From Hypericum androsaemum (taxonomy: Eukaryota > Streptophyta > Magnoliopsida > Malpighiales > Hypericaceae): a stretch of DNA of 64,000 bases. The first letter of the stretch is position 1, and each line of letters starts with the position of its first letter. This document shows positions 13,400 to 26,562 of this stretch, piece after piece. The position numbers and the translations under genes were made by a program. Under the pieces are notes generated by a model. That model saw nothing but the letters and a program-made list of their open reading frames with translations, was not told where the DNA came from and searched no databases. The DNA lies in NCBI GenBank assembly GCA_963995505.1, contig OZ023186.1, forward strand, positions 11,663,570 to 11,727,569, written 5' to 3'.

Positions 13400-16300
13400 T
13401 AAACTTATCTTGCCGTTTCCTTGCCTTTTCTTGCCTTAACCTTATCTTGCCATTTCCTTGCGTTTTCTTGCCTTATCTTGCCTTTTCCTTGCCATTTCTT
13501 ACCTTTTCCTGCCTTTTCTTTCCTTATCTTGCATTTTCTTGCCTTATCTCGCCTTTTCTTTCCTTATCTTCCATTTTCCTTGCCATTTCTTGCCATTTAT
13601 TTCCTTATCTTGCATTTTCTTGCCGTTCCTTGCCTTATCTTGCCCTTTCTTTCCATATCTTGCCTTCTGTTTCCTCATCTTGCCTTTTCCTTGCCTTTTC
13701 TTGCCTTATCTTGCCTTTTCCTTGCCTTTTCTTTCCTTCTCCTGCCTTGTCTTGCCTTTTCTTTCATTTTTTTTGCTTATCTTGCCTTTTCCTTTCATTT
13801 TCTTGCTTTTTCTTGCCTTTTTTTTGTGTTGTCTTGCTCTTGCCTTATCTTGCCTTTTCTTTCCTTATCTTGCCTTTTCTTTCCTTATCTTGCCTTTTTT
13901 TGCCTAGTCTCGCTTCACCTTGCCTTTTCTTTCCTTATCTTGCCTTTTTTGACTAGTCTTGCTTCACCTTGCCTTTTCTTTCCTTATCTTACCTTTTCCT
14001 TGCATGTCATGCCTTTTCTTGCAGTATCTTTTCTTTCCGTGGCTTTTCTTTTCTTTTCTTACCTCATCTTACCTTTTCCTTGTATTTCTTGCCTTTTCTT
14101 GCATTATCTTGCCTTTTCTTTCCTTATCTTGCCTTTTCCTTGCCTTTTCTTGCCGTATCATGCCTTTCCTTTCCTTATCATGTCTTTTCCTTGGCTTTTC
14201 TTTAATTATCTTACCTTTTCCTTACCTTTTCTTCCCTTAACTTGCTTTTCTTGCCTTTTCAGGCTTTTCTTGCCTTTTGTTCCTTATCTTCCCTTTTTCT
14301 TGCCTTTTTTTGCCTTTTCTCGCCTTTTCATGCCACATTTCCCATTTCTTGCCTTATCTTCAAATTTCTTGCCTTTTATTTTCTTTCTGGCCCTTTCTTT
14401 CCATATCTTGCCTTTCGTTGCATTTTGTACTCTTTTCTTGCCTTATCTGGCCTTATCTTGCCTTATCTTGCCTTTTCTTTCCTTATCTTGCCTTTTCCTT
14501 GCCTTTTCTTGCCTTTTCTTGACTTTTCTTATCTTTTCTTGCCTTATCTTTCCTTATCTTGTCTTATCTTTCCTTATCTAGCATTTTCCTTGCCATTTCT
14601 TGCCTTTTCCTGCCATTTCTCTCCTTTTCTTGCATTTTCTAACTTTTCTTGACATATCTTGCCTTTTCTTTCCATTTCTTGCATTTTACTTCCTTTCTTG
14701 CCTTGTATTATCTTTTCTTTCCTTATCTTACCTTTTCCTTGCATTTTCTTGCCTTTTCCTTGGCTTTTCTTGCTATTGCTTGTATTTTATTGCCTTTTCT
14801 TGCCTTATCTTGCCTTTTCTTTCCATATCTTGCCTTTTCTTGCCTTATCTTCTCTTTTCTTGTCTTTTCCTAACTTTTCTTGCCTTTTCTTCCCTTTTCT
14901 TTCCATATCTTCCCTTTTCCTTACCTTTTCTTGCCTTTTCCTTCCATTATCTTGCCTTATCTTATCTTTTCTTGCCTTGTCTTTCCTTATCTTGCCTTTT
15001 CCTTGCCTTTTCTTTCCTTTTCCTGCATTTTCCTTGCCTTTGCTTGCCTTTTCTTTTATTATCTTGGCTTTTCCTTGCCATTTCTTTCCATTTCTTGCCT
15101 TATCTTGCCTTTTTTTACCTTATCTTGCAATTTGTTTCCTCATCTTACCTTTTCCTTTACTTTTCTTTCCTTTTCCTTGCCTTTTCTTTCCCTTCCTTGC
15201 CTTTTCTTGCCATATATCGCCTTTTCCTTGCCTTTGCTTGCCTTTTCTTTCCTTATCTTGCCTTTTCCTTACCTTTTCTTGTATTTTCTTGCCTTATCTT
15301 GCCTTTTCTTACCATTTTTTGCCTTTTCTTGCCTTATCTAGCCTTTTCATTCATTATCTTACCTTTTCCTTGCCTTTTCTTCCCTTATCTTTCTTTTTCT
15401 TGCCTTATCTTTCTTTTTCTTGCCTTTTCTGGCCTTATCTTTCCTTATCCTACCTTTTCCTTACCTTTTTCTTGCCTTTTCTTGTCTTTTCTTTCCTTAT
15501 CTTACCTTTTCCTTGTGTTTCATGCCTTTTCTTGCAGTATCTTACCTTTTCTTTCCTTATCTTACCTTTTCCTTGCATTTCTTTCCTTTTCTTTCCTTAT
15601 CTTCCATTTTCCTAGCCTTTTCTTGCCGTATCATGCCTTTTCTTTCCTTATCTTGCCTTTTCCTTGACTTTTCTTTAATTATCTTGCCTTTTCCTTGCCT
15701 TTTCTTCCCTTAACTTGCTTTTCTTGCCTTATCCTTGACTTTTCTTTAATAATCTTGCATTTCCTTGCCTTTTCTTGCCTTTTCTCATCTTTTCTTGCTT
15801 TATCTTGCCATTTCTTGCCTTATCTTCAATTTTCTTTCCTTTTATTTTCTTTTATTGCCTTTTCTTTCCATATCTTGCCTTTTCCTTGTGTTTTGTAGCC
15901 TTTTCTTGCCTTTTCCTAGCCTTTTCTTGGCTTTTCTGACTTTTCTTATCTTTTCTTGCCTTATCTTGTCTTTTCTTTCCTTATCTAGGCTTCTCCTTGC
16001 CATTTCTTGCATTTTCTAACCTTTTCTTGACTTATCTTTCCTTAACTTGCCTTTTACTTCATTATCTTGCCTTTTCTTTCCTTATCTTGCCTTTTCCTTG
16101 CCTTGTCTTACCTTTTCTTGCCTTGTCTTGTCTTTTCTTGTCTTTTCTTTCCTTATCTTACTTTTTCCTTGCGTTTCTTGCTTTATCTTGCCGTTTACTT
16201 AACTTTTCTTTCTTTTTCTTGCCTTATCTTTTATATTGCTTTTTTTTCCTTATCTTGACTTATCTTGCCTTAACTTGCCTTTTCTTGTCTATTCTTGCCT

Positions 16301-19300
16301 TTTATTATCTTTTATTATGTTTTCCTTACCTTTTCTTTCCTTTTGCATGCCTTTACTTTCCCTTTCTTGCCTTATCTTGCCTTTTCGTGCCCAATCTTGT
16401 CTTTTCTTGCCTTTTCTTTCCATATCTTCCCTTTTCCTTCCCTTATCTTGCCTTATCTTACCTTATCTTGCCTTTTCTTGCCTTATCTTGCCTTTTCTTT
16501 CATTTTCTTGCATTTTCCTTGCCTTTTCTTGCCTTTTCTTGCCTTTTCTTTCCTTATCTTGCCTTTTCCATGCCTTTTCCTACTTTTTCTTGCCTTTTCC
16601 TTCCTGTTCTTGCCTTTTCTTGCCAGTTCTTGCATTATCTTTCCTTTTCTTTCCTTATCTTGCCTTTTCCTTGCCATTTCTTTCCTTATCATGCATTTTC
16701 TTGCCTTACGTTTCCTTTTCTTGCCTTATCTTGCCTTATATTGCCTTTTGTTTCCTCATCCTGCCTTTTCCTTGCCTTTCCTTACCTTACCTTGCTTTTC
16801 CTTACCTTATTTTGCCTTTTCTTGCCTTACCTGTCCTTATCTCGCCTTTTCCTTGCCTTTTCTTACCTTATCTTGCCTTTTCTTTCCTTATCTTGCCTCT
16901 TCCTTGCCTTTACTTCCTTTTTCTTGTCTTATCTTGCCTTTTCATGCCTTTTTTTTCCTTGTCTTGCCTTTTCTTATCTTTTCTTTCCTTTCTTTTCCTT
17001 GTCTTTTCTTGCCTTATCTTGCTTCTTTTGGCCTTGTCTTGCCTTTTCTTATCTTTTCTTGTCTTTTCTTTCCTTATCTTGCCTTTTCTTTCCTTGTCTT
17101 TTCTTGCCTTATCTTGCTTTTTTTTGCCTTGTCTTGCCTTATCTTGCCTTATCTTACCTTTTCCTTACGTTTCTTGCATTTTCTTGCATTATATTACCTT
17201 TTCTTACCTTATATTGCCTTTTCCATGCCTTTTTCTTGCCTAATCGTGCCTTTTCTTTCCTTATCTTGTCTTTTCCTTGAATTTTCTTACCCTATCTTCT
17301 CTTTTCTTGTCTTTTCCTACCCTTTCTTGCCTTTTCTTTCCATATCTTCCCTTTTCCTTGCCTTTTCTTGCCAATTCCTTCCCTTAACTTGCCTTGTTTT
17401 GTCTTATCTTGCCTTTTCTTTCCTTATCTTTCCTTTTCCTTGCCTTTTCTTTCATTTTCATGCATTGTCCTTGTCATTTCTTGCCTTATCTTGCCTTTTC
17501 TTGCCTTTTGTTTCCTTATCTTGCCTTTTCCATGCCTCTTCTTACCTTTTCTTACCTTTTCCTGCATGTTCTTACCTTTTCTTGCCATTTCTTGCATTAT
17601 CTTGGCTTATCTTACCTTTTCATTCATTGTCTTACCTTTTCCTAGCCATTTTTTCCTTATCTTGCATTTTTTAGCCTTACCTTGCCTTTCTTATCTCACC
17701 TTTTCCTTGCCTTTTCTTGCCTTTTCTTTCCTTATCTTGCCTTTTCCTTTCCTTTTCTTACCTTTTCTTTCCTTATCTTGCCTTTTCATGCCTTTTATTT
17801 CCTTGTCTTGCCTTTTCTTTCTTTTTTTGCCTTTTCTTGCCTTATCTTGCCTTTTCCTTGTCTTTTCTTGCCTTATCTTGCTTCTTTTTGCCTTGTCTTG
17901 CTTTTCTTCCCTTTTCTTTTCTTTTCTTGCCTTATCTTGCCTTTTCTTTCTTTAGCTGGCCTTTTCCTTGTCTTTCCTTGCCTTATCTTGCTTTTTATTG
18001 CCTTGCCTTGCCTTTTCTTTCCTTATCTTACCTTTTCCTCATGTTTCTTGCATTTTCTTGCGTTATCTTACCTTTTCTTACCTTATCTTGCCTTTTCCAT
18101 GCCTTTTTCTTGCCTAATCTTGCCTTTTACTTGCCTTCACTTACCTTATCTTCTCTTTTCTTGTCATTTGCTACATTTTCTTGCCTTTTCGTTCCATATC
18201 TTCCCTTTTCCTTGCCTTTTCCTTCCCTTATCTTGTCTTATTTTGTCTTTTCTTGCCTTATCTTGCCTTTTCTTTCCTTATCTTGCCTTTTCATTGCCTT
18301 TTCATTCATTTTTATGCATTTTCCTTGCATTTTCTTACCTTTTATTGCCTTTTCTTGCCATTTCCATGCCTTTTCTTACTTTTTCTTGCTTTTTCCTGCC
18401 TGTTCTTGCCTATTCTTGCATTTTCTTGGCTTATGTTGCCTTTTATTTTCTCATCTTGCCATTTCTAGCCATTTCTATCATTATCTTGCCATTTCTTATC
18501 TTTTTTGCCCTTGTCTTGCCTTATCTTGCCTTATCTTCCCTTTTCTTTCCTTATCTTACCTTTTTCTTGTGTTTCTTGCCTTTTTATGCATTATCTTGCC
18601 TTTTCTTTCCTTATCTTAACATTTTATTGCCTTATCTTGCTTTTTCCTTGCTTTTCTTGCCTTTTTTTCCTTTTCCTACCTTTTCTTTCCTTATCCTTCA
18701 TTTTTCTTGCCTTTTCTTGCCTTATCTTGCTTTTTGATGTCTTTTCTTCCCTTATCTGCCCTTACCTTACCTTTTCTTGCCTTTTCTTGTCTTTTTTTAC
18801 ATTTTCTTTCCATATCTTGCCTTTTCTTACCTTTTCTTGCCTTTTCCTTCCCTTATCTTGCCTTTTCTTGCCTTATCTTACATTTTCTTGCCTTTTGTTT
18901 CAATATTTTTCATTTTTCTTTCCTTTTCTTGCCTTATCTTGCCTTTTCCTTGCCTTTTCTCTTGCCTTTTCCTTGCCTTTTCTTGTCTTTTCTTCCCTTT
19001 TCTGGCCTTTTCTTGTCTTTTCCTTGCCTTTTCTTGCCTTTTCTTTCCTTATCTTGCCTTTTCCATGCCTTTTCTTTCTTTTTCTTGCCTGTTCTTATCT
19101 TTTCTTTCCTTTTCTTGCATTATCTTGGCTTATCTTGCCTTTTCTCTCCTTATCTTACCTTTTTCTTGTCATTTCTTGCCTTTTCTTTCCTTATCTTGCA
19201 TTTTCTTGCCTTTATGTTTCCTTATCATGCCTTTTCCTTGCTTTATCTTGCCTTTTCTTCCGTTTTCCTGGCCTTTTCTTTCCTTTTCTTGCCCTGCCTT

Positions 19301-19660
19301 ACCTTTTCTTTCCTTATCTTACCTTTTTTTTCTTGCCTTATCTTTCCTTTTCGTACCTTTTTTTTGCCTTGTCTTGTCTTTTCTTGCGTTATCTATCCTT
19401 TTCTTTCCTTATCTTACCTTTTCCTTGCATTTTCTTGCCTTATATTTCTTTTTCTGGCCTTATCTTTCCTTATCTTGCCTTTTCCTTGCCTTATCTTGCC
19501 TTAGCTTGCCTTGCCTTATCCTTATTTTGCCTTTTCCTTGCCTTTCCCTTGCCTTTTTTTGCCTTTCCTTTCTTTATCTTGCCTTTTCCTTGCCATTTCA
19601 TGTCTTTTCCTACCTTTTCTTTCCTTATCTTGCATTTTCTTGCCTTATCTTGCCTTTTCT

Positions 19661-19822
19661 TTCCGTATCTTGCCTTTTCCTTGCCATTTATATCCTTATC
19701 TTGCATTTTCTAGCCTTTTCTTTCCTTTGCTTGCCTTTTCTTTCCGTATCTTGCCTTTTCCTTGCCATTTATATCCTTATCTTGCATTTTCTAGCCTTTT
19801 CTTTCCTTTGCTTGCCTTATCT
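19661..19822 (+). repeat. Recent 81-bp tandem duplication
   Basis: Bases 19,661-19,741 are repeated at 19,742-19,822 with no difference that I can see until the last few bases. The unit includes TTCCGTATC and the otherwise rare CATTTATATCC. Perfect identity inside a divergent block marks a very recent event. Confidence 0.9.
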
Positions 19823-22800
19823 TGCCTTTTATTTCCTCATCTTGCCTTTTCCTTGCCTTTTCTTTCCTTGTCTTGCCTTTTCCTTGCCTTTTCTTTCCTT
19901 GTCTTGCCTTTTCCTTACCGTTTCTTTCCTTTTCTTTCCTGTTCTTGCCTTCTCTTTCCTTGTCATGCCTTTCCTTGCATTTTCTTTCCTTATCTTGCCT
20001 TTTCCTTGCATTTTCTTGCCTTATCTTGCCTCTTCTTGCCTTTTTTTTGCCTTGTCCTTCCTTTTCTTGCCTTTTCTTGCCTTTTCTTGCCATTTCTTGC
20101 CTTATCTTGCTTTTTCTTTCCTAATCTTGCCTTTTTTTACCTAGTCTTGCCTTTTCTTTCCTTATCTTACCTTTTCCTTGTGTTTCATGCCTTTTCTTGC
20201 CGTATCTTGCCTTTTCTTTTCTTTCCTTATCTTACCTTTTCCTTGCGTTTTGTGCCTTTTCTTTCCTTATCTTCCCTTTTCCTTGCCTTTTCTTGCCTTT
20301 TCTTTCCTTATCTTGCCTTTTCCTTGCATTTTCTTTAATTATCTTCCCTTTCCCTTGCCTTTTCTTCCCTTAACTTACTTTTCCTGCTTTTTCTTGCATT
20401 TTCTTGCCTTTTGTTACCTTATCGTCCCTTTTCCTTGCCTTTTTTTGCCTTTTTTTTGCCTTTTCTTGCTTTATCTAGCCATTTCTTGCATTATCTTCAA
20501 TTTTTTTCCTTTTATTTTCTTTTCTTGCCTTTTCTTTCTATATATTGCCTTTTCCTTGTGTTTTGTTGCCTTTTCTTGCCTTATCTAGCCTTATCTTGCC
20601 TTTTCTTGCCTTATCTTGCCTTTTCCTTACATTTCTAGACATTTCTAGACTTTTCTTATCTTTTCTTGCCTTTTCTTGCCTTATCTTGTCTTTTCTTTCC
20701 TTATCTAGCCTTTTTCTTGCCATTTCTTACCTTTTTTTTTGACTTTTCTTCACTTTTATTATCATTTCTTGCCTTTTCCTTCCTTTTCCTGCCTTATCTT
20801 GTCTTTTCTTTCCTTATCTAGCCTTTTCCTTGCCATTTCTTGGCTTTCCTTGACTTAGCTTTCCTTGACTTGCCTTTTACTTCCTTATCTTAACTTTTAC
20901 TTACTTATCTTGCCTTTTCTTGCCTTTTCTTTCCGTATCTTACCTTTTACATGCGTTTCTTGCTTTATCTTGCCTTTTCCTTAACTTTTCTTTCTTTTTC
21001 TTGCCTTTTCTTGCCTTATCTTTTATATTGCTTTTTTTTACTTACTTGACTTATCTTGTCTTAACTTGCCTTTTATTGTCTTTTTTTTATTTTCCTTACC
21101 TTTTCTTGCCTTTTCCATCCCTTTTCATGCCCTTTCTTGCCTTATTTTGCCTTTTCTTGCCATATCTCCCCTTTTCCTTGCCTTTTCTTACCTTTTCCTT
21201 CCCTTATCTTGCCTTATCTTGTTTTTTCTTGCTTTATCTTTCCTTTTCTTTCCTTATCTTGCCTTTTCTTTCATTTTCCTGCATTTTTCTTGCCTTATCT
21301 TGCCTATTCTTGCCTTTTCTTTCTTTATCTTGCCTTTTCCATGCTTTTTTTTTACCTTTTCTTGCCTTTTCCATCCCGTTCTTTCCTTCTCTTGCCATTT
21401 CATGCATTATCTAGGCTTATATTGCCTTTTCTTTCCTTATCTTGCCTTTTCTTTGCCATTTCTTTCCTTATCTTGCATTTTCTTGCCTTACCTGGCATTT
21501 TCTTGCCTTTTCTTGCCTTACCTGGCCTTTTCTTGCCTTATCTTGCCTTTTTTTCCTCATCCTGCCTTTTCCTTAACATTTCTTACCTTATTTTTACTTT
21601 TCTTGCCTTATCTCACCTTTTCCTTGCCTTTTCCTTGCATTTTCTTTCTTTTTCTCGCCTTATCTTGCCTTTTCATGCCTTGTCTTTCCTTTTCTTATCC
21701 TTTCTTGCCCTTCCTTTCCTTATCTTGCCTTTTCCTTGTTTTTTCTTGCCTTATCTTGCTTCTTTTTGCCATTTCTTGCCTTTTCATGCCCTTTCTTGTC
21801 TTTTCTTTCCTTATCTTGCATTTTCCTTGCCTTTTCTTTCCTTATCTTGCCTTTTCCTTGTCTTTTCTTGCCTTATCTTGCTTTTTTCTGCCTTGTCTTG
21901 CCTTATCTTGCCTTTTCATTCCTTATCTTACATTTTCCTTACTTTTCTTGCATTTTCTTCCCTTATCTTACCTTTTCTTACTTTATATTGCCTTTTCCAT
22001 GCCTTTTTCTTGCCTAATCTTTCCTTTTCTTTCCTTATCTTGCCTTTTCCTTGCCTTTTCTTACCTTATCTTGTCTTTTCTTGTCTTTTTCTACCTTTTC
22101 TTGCCTTTTTTGGCCTTTTCTTTCCATATCTTCCCTTTTCCTTGCCTTTTCTTGACTTTTTCCTTCCCTTATCTTGCCTTATTTTATCTTTTCTGGCCTT
22201 CTCTTGCCTTTTTTTTCCTTTTCTTTCCTTTTCCTTGCCTTTTCTCCTATTTTCCTGCATTGTCCTTGCCTTTTCTTGCCTTATCTTGCCTTTTCTTGCC
22301 TTTTTTTCCTTATCTTGCCTTTTCCATGCCTTTTCTTACCTTTTCTTGCCTTTTTTTGCCTGTTCTTGACTTTTCTTGCCATTTCTTGCATTATCTTGGC
22401 TTATCTTGCCTTTTCTTTTCTTATCTTGCCTTTTCCTTGCCATTTCTTTCCTTATCTTACATTTTCTTGCCTTTTCTTGCCTTATCTTACCTTTTCTTGC
22501 TTATCTTGCCTTATCTTGCCTTTTCTTGCCTTATATTGCCTTTTGTTTCTTCATCCTTCCTTTTCCTTGCCTTTTCCTTTTCTTTTCTTGCCTTTTCTTT
22601 CCTTATCTTGCCTTTTACATTCCTTTTCTTACTTTTTCTTGCCTTATCTTTCCTTTTCCTGCCTTTTTTTCCTTGTCATGCCTTTTCTTATCTTTTCTTG
22701 CCTTTTTTTGCCTTTTTCTTGGCTTTTCTTGCCCTATCTTGCTTCTTTTTGCCTTGTCTTACATTTTCTTATCTTTTCTTGCTTTTTCTTTCCTTATCTT

Positions 22801-25800
22801 GCCTTTTTTTTCCTTAGCTTGCCTTTTCCATGTCTTTTCTTGCCTTATCTTGCTTTTTTTTGCCTTGCCTAGCCTTTTCTTTCCTTATCTTACCTTTTCC
22901 TTATGTTTCTTGCATTTTTCTTTTGTTATCTTACCTTTTCTTACCTTATCTTGCCTTTTCCATGCCTTTTTCTTGCCTTTTCTTGCATTTTCTTTCCTTA
23001 TCTTGCATTTTCCTTGCCTTCTCTTATCTTATCTTCTCTTTTCTTATCTTTTCCAACCTTTTCTTACCTTTTCTTGCCTTTTCGTTCCATATCTTCCCTT
23101 TTCCTTGCCTTTTCTTGCCTTTTCCTTCACTTATCTTACATTATTTTGCCTTATTTTATCTTTTCTTGCCTTTTCTTTCCTTATCGTGCCTTTTCCTTGC
23201 CTTTTCTTTCATTTTTCATGCATTTTCCTTGCATTTTCTTGCCTTTTATTTTCTTTGCTTGCCATTTCCATGCCTTTTCTTGCTTTTTCTTGCCTATTCT
23301 TGCCTATTCTTGCCTTTTCTTGCATTATCTTGGCTTATCTTACCTTTGCTTTCCTTATCTCCCCTTTTCCTTGCCATTTCTTTCATTATCTTGCCATTTC
23401 TTGCCTCATGTTGCCTTTTGTTTCCTCATCTTTCCTTTTCTTGCCTTATCTTGCCTTGTCTTTCCTTATCTTGCCTTATCTTCCCTTTTATTGCCTTATC
23501 TTGCCTTTTCTTTCCTTATCTTTCCTTTTCTCTCTTTTTCTTGCATTTTCTAACCTCATCTTGACTTATCTTTCCTTAACTTGCCTTTTACTTCCTTATC
23601 TTGCCTTTTCCTTGCCTTGCCTTGCATTTTCTTGCCTTATCTTGCCTTTTCTTGTCTTTTCTTTTCGTATCTTACCTTTTCCATGCGTTTCTTTCTTTAT
23701 CTTGCCTTTTCTTGCCTTATCTTCCCTTTTCTTGTCTTTTCTTTTCGTATCTTACCTTTTCCTTGCGTTTCTTTCTTTTTCTTGCCTTTTCTTGCCCTAT
23801 CTTTTATATTGCTTTTTTTTCCTTGTCTTGACTTATCTTGCCTTAACTTGCCTTTTTCTTATCTTTTCTTAACTTTTCTTGCCTTTTCCATGCCTTATCT
23901 TGCCTTTTCTTGCCTATTCTTGCCTTTTCTTACCTTTTCTTTCCATATCTTCCCTTTTCCTTCCCTTATCTTGCCTTATCTTACCTTTTCTTGCCTTATC
24001 TTGCTTTTTCTTTCCTTATATTGCCTTTTCATTCATTTTCCTGCATTTCCTTGCCTTTTCTTGCCTTATTTTGCCTTTTCTTGCCTTTTCTTTTCTTATC
24101 TTGCCTTTTCCAAGCCTTTTGTTACTTTTTCTTTCCTTTTCCAGCTTGTTCTTAACTTTTCTTGCCATTTCTTGCATTATCTTTGCTTGTCTTGCCTTTT
24201 CTTTCCTTATCTTGCCTTTTCCTTGCCATTTCTTTCCTTATCTTGCATTTTCTTGCCTTTTCTTGCCTTACCTTGTATTTTCTTGCCTTACTTGGCCTAT
24301 TTCTTGCCTTATCTTACCTTTTCTTGACTTATCTTACCTTTCGTTTCCTCATCCTGCCTTTTCCTTACCTTTTCTTTCCTTATTTTGCCTTTTCTTGCCT
24401 TATCTCGCCTTTTCCTTACCTTTTCTTGCCTTCTTTCCTTATATTGCCTTTTCCTTGCCTTTTCTTTCTTTTTCTTGCCTTATCTTGCCTTTTTAAGCCT
24501 TTTTTTCCTTGTCTTGCCTTTTCTTGCCTATTCTTATATTTTCTTGCCCTTAATTTCCTTATCTTGCCATTTTTTTGTCTTTTCTTGCCTTATCTTGCTT
24601 CTTTTTGTCTTGTCTTGCCTTTTCTTGTCTTTTCTTGCCTTTTCTTTCCTTATCTAGCCTTTTCTTTCTTTTTCTTGCTTTATCTTGCCTTTTTAAGCCT
24701 TTTTTTCCTTGTCTTCCCTTGTCTTGCCTATTCTTATCTTTTCTTGCCCTTCCTTTCATTATCTTTCATTTTCCATGTCTATTCTTGCCTTATCTTGCTT
24801 TTTTTTGCCTTGTCTTGCCTTATCTTTCCTTATCTTACCTTTTCCTTATGTTTCTTGCATTTTCTTCTATTATCTTACCTTTTCTTACCTTATATTGCCT
24901 TTTCCATGCCTTTTTATTATCTAATCTTGCCTTTTCTTTCCTTATCTTACCTTTTCCTTGCCTTTTCTTACCATATCTTCTCTTTTCTTATCTTTTCCTA
25001 CCTTTTCTTGCCTTTTCTTTCCATATCTTCCCTTTTCCTTGCCTTTTCTTGCCTTTTCCTTCCCTTATCTTGTCTTATTTTGTCTTTTCTTGCCTTATCT
25101 TTCCTTATCTTGCCTTTTCCTTGCCTTTTGTTTCATTTTCCTGCATTGTCCTCGCCTTTTCTTGCCTTATCTTACCTTTTCTTGCCATATCTTGGCTTTT
25201 TTTGTTTTATCTTGCCTTTTCTTTCCTTATCTTGCCTTTTCCATGCCTTTTCTTGCCTTTTCCTGCATGTTCTCTCCTTTTCTTGCCATTTCTTGCATTA
25301 TCTTGGCTTATCTTGCCTTTTCTTTCCTTATTTTGCCTTTTCCTTGCCATTTCTTTCCTTATCTTGCATTTTCTTGCCTTTTCTTGCCTTACCTTTCCTT
25401 TTCTTGCCTTATCTTGCCTTTTCTTGCCATATTTTGCCTTTTCCTGCCTTATCTCGCCTTTTCCATTCCTTATCTTGCCTTTTCCATTCCTTTTCTTTCT
25501 TTTTCTTGCCTTATCTTGCCTTTTCATGCCTTTTTTTTCCTTGTCTTGCCTTTTCTTGCCTTTTCTTATCTTTTCTTACCTTTTCCTTATCTTTTCTTGA
25601 CCTATCTTGCTTCTTTTTAAATTGTCTTACATTTTATTTCCTTATCTTGCCTTGTCTTTCCTTAGCTTGCCTTTTCCTTGTCTTCTCTTGCCTTATCTTG
25701 CTTTTTTTTGCCTTGCCTAGCCTTTTCTTTCCTTATCTTCCCTTTTCCTTATGTTTCTTGCATTTTCTTGCATCATCTTACCTATTCTTACCTTATCTTG

Positions 25801-26420
25801 CCTTTTCCATGCCTTTTTCTTGCCTAATCTTGCCTTTTTCTTTCCTTATCTTGCCTTTTCCTTGCCTTCTCTTATCTTATCTTCTCTTTTCTTATCTTTT
25901 CCTACCTTTTCTCGCCTTTTCTTGCCTTTTCGTTCCATATCTTCCCTTTTCCTTCCCTTTTCTTACCTTTTCCTTCCCTTAACTTGCCTTATCTTGCCTT
26001 ATTTTGTCTTTTCTTGCCTTATCTTGCCTTTTCCTTCCTTATCTTGAATTTTGCTTGCTTTTTCTTTCATTTTTCATGCATTTTCCTTGCATTTTCTTGC
26101 CTTTTATTGCCTTTTCTTTCCTTTTCTTGCCATTTCCATGCCTTTTCTTACTTTTTCTGGCTTTTTCCTGCCTGTTCTTGCCTATTCTTGCCTTTTCTTG
26201 CATTATCTTGCCTTTTTCTTTCCATTTCTTGCATTATCTTGCCTTTTCTTTCCTTTTCTTGCCTTATGTTGCCTTTTGTTTCCTCATCTTGCCTTTTCCT
26301 TGCCTTTTCTTCCCTTATCTTGCCTTTTCTTACCTTATCTCACCTTTTCCTTGCCTTTTCTTGCCTTTTCTTTCCTTATCTTGCCTTATCTTATCTTTTT
26401 TGCCCTTGTCTTGCCTTATC

Positions 26421-26562
26421 TTGCCTTTTCTTTCCTTATCTTACCTTTTCCTTGTGTTTCTTGCCTTTTCATGCATTATCTTGCCTTTTCTTTCCTTATC
26501 TTACCTTTTCCTTGTGTTTCTTGCCTTTTCATGCATTATCTTGCCTTTTCTTTCCTTATCTT
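26421..26562 (+). repeat. Recent 60-bp tandem duplication
   Basis: Bases 26,421-26,480 and 26,481-26,540 are identical and a third copy begins at 26,541 before diverging at the TTAACATTC variant. The unit carries CCTTGTGTTTC and CATGCATTATC. Confidence 0.9.

Larger units (their letters stand above)
1..13570 (+). repeat. Higher-order repeat block, ~2.1 kb unit, seven copies
   Basis: Rare marker words recur at regular distance. The word CCTCAACCTG (CCTCAACGTG in one copy) lies at 151, 2250, 4363, 6450, 8544, 10691 and 12724. The word TAAACTTATC lies at 929, 3024, 5141, 7217, 9360, 11417 and 13400. Unit length is therefore about 1.98-2.15 kb, differing by small gains or losses of decamers. Copies look nearly identical over long stretches, unlike the DNA after 13,570, so this block was amplified or homogenised more recently. 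The first copy is cut by the window edge. The last follows the template to about 13,570, then diverges. Confidence 0.93.
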
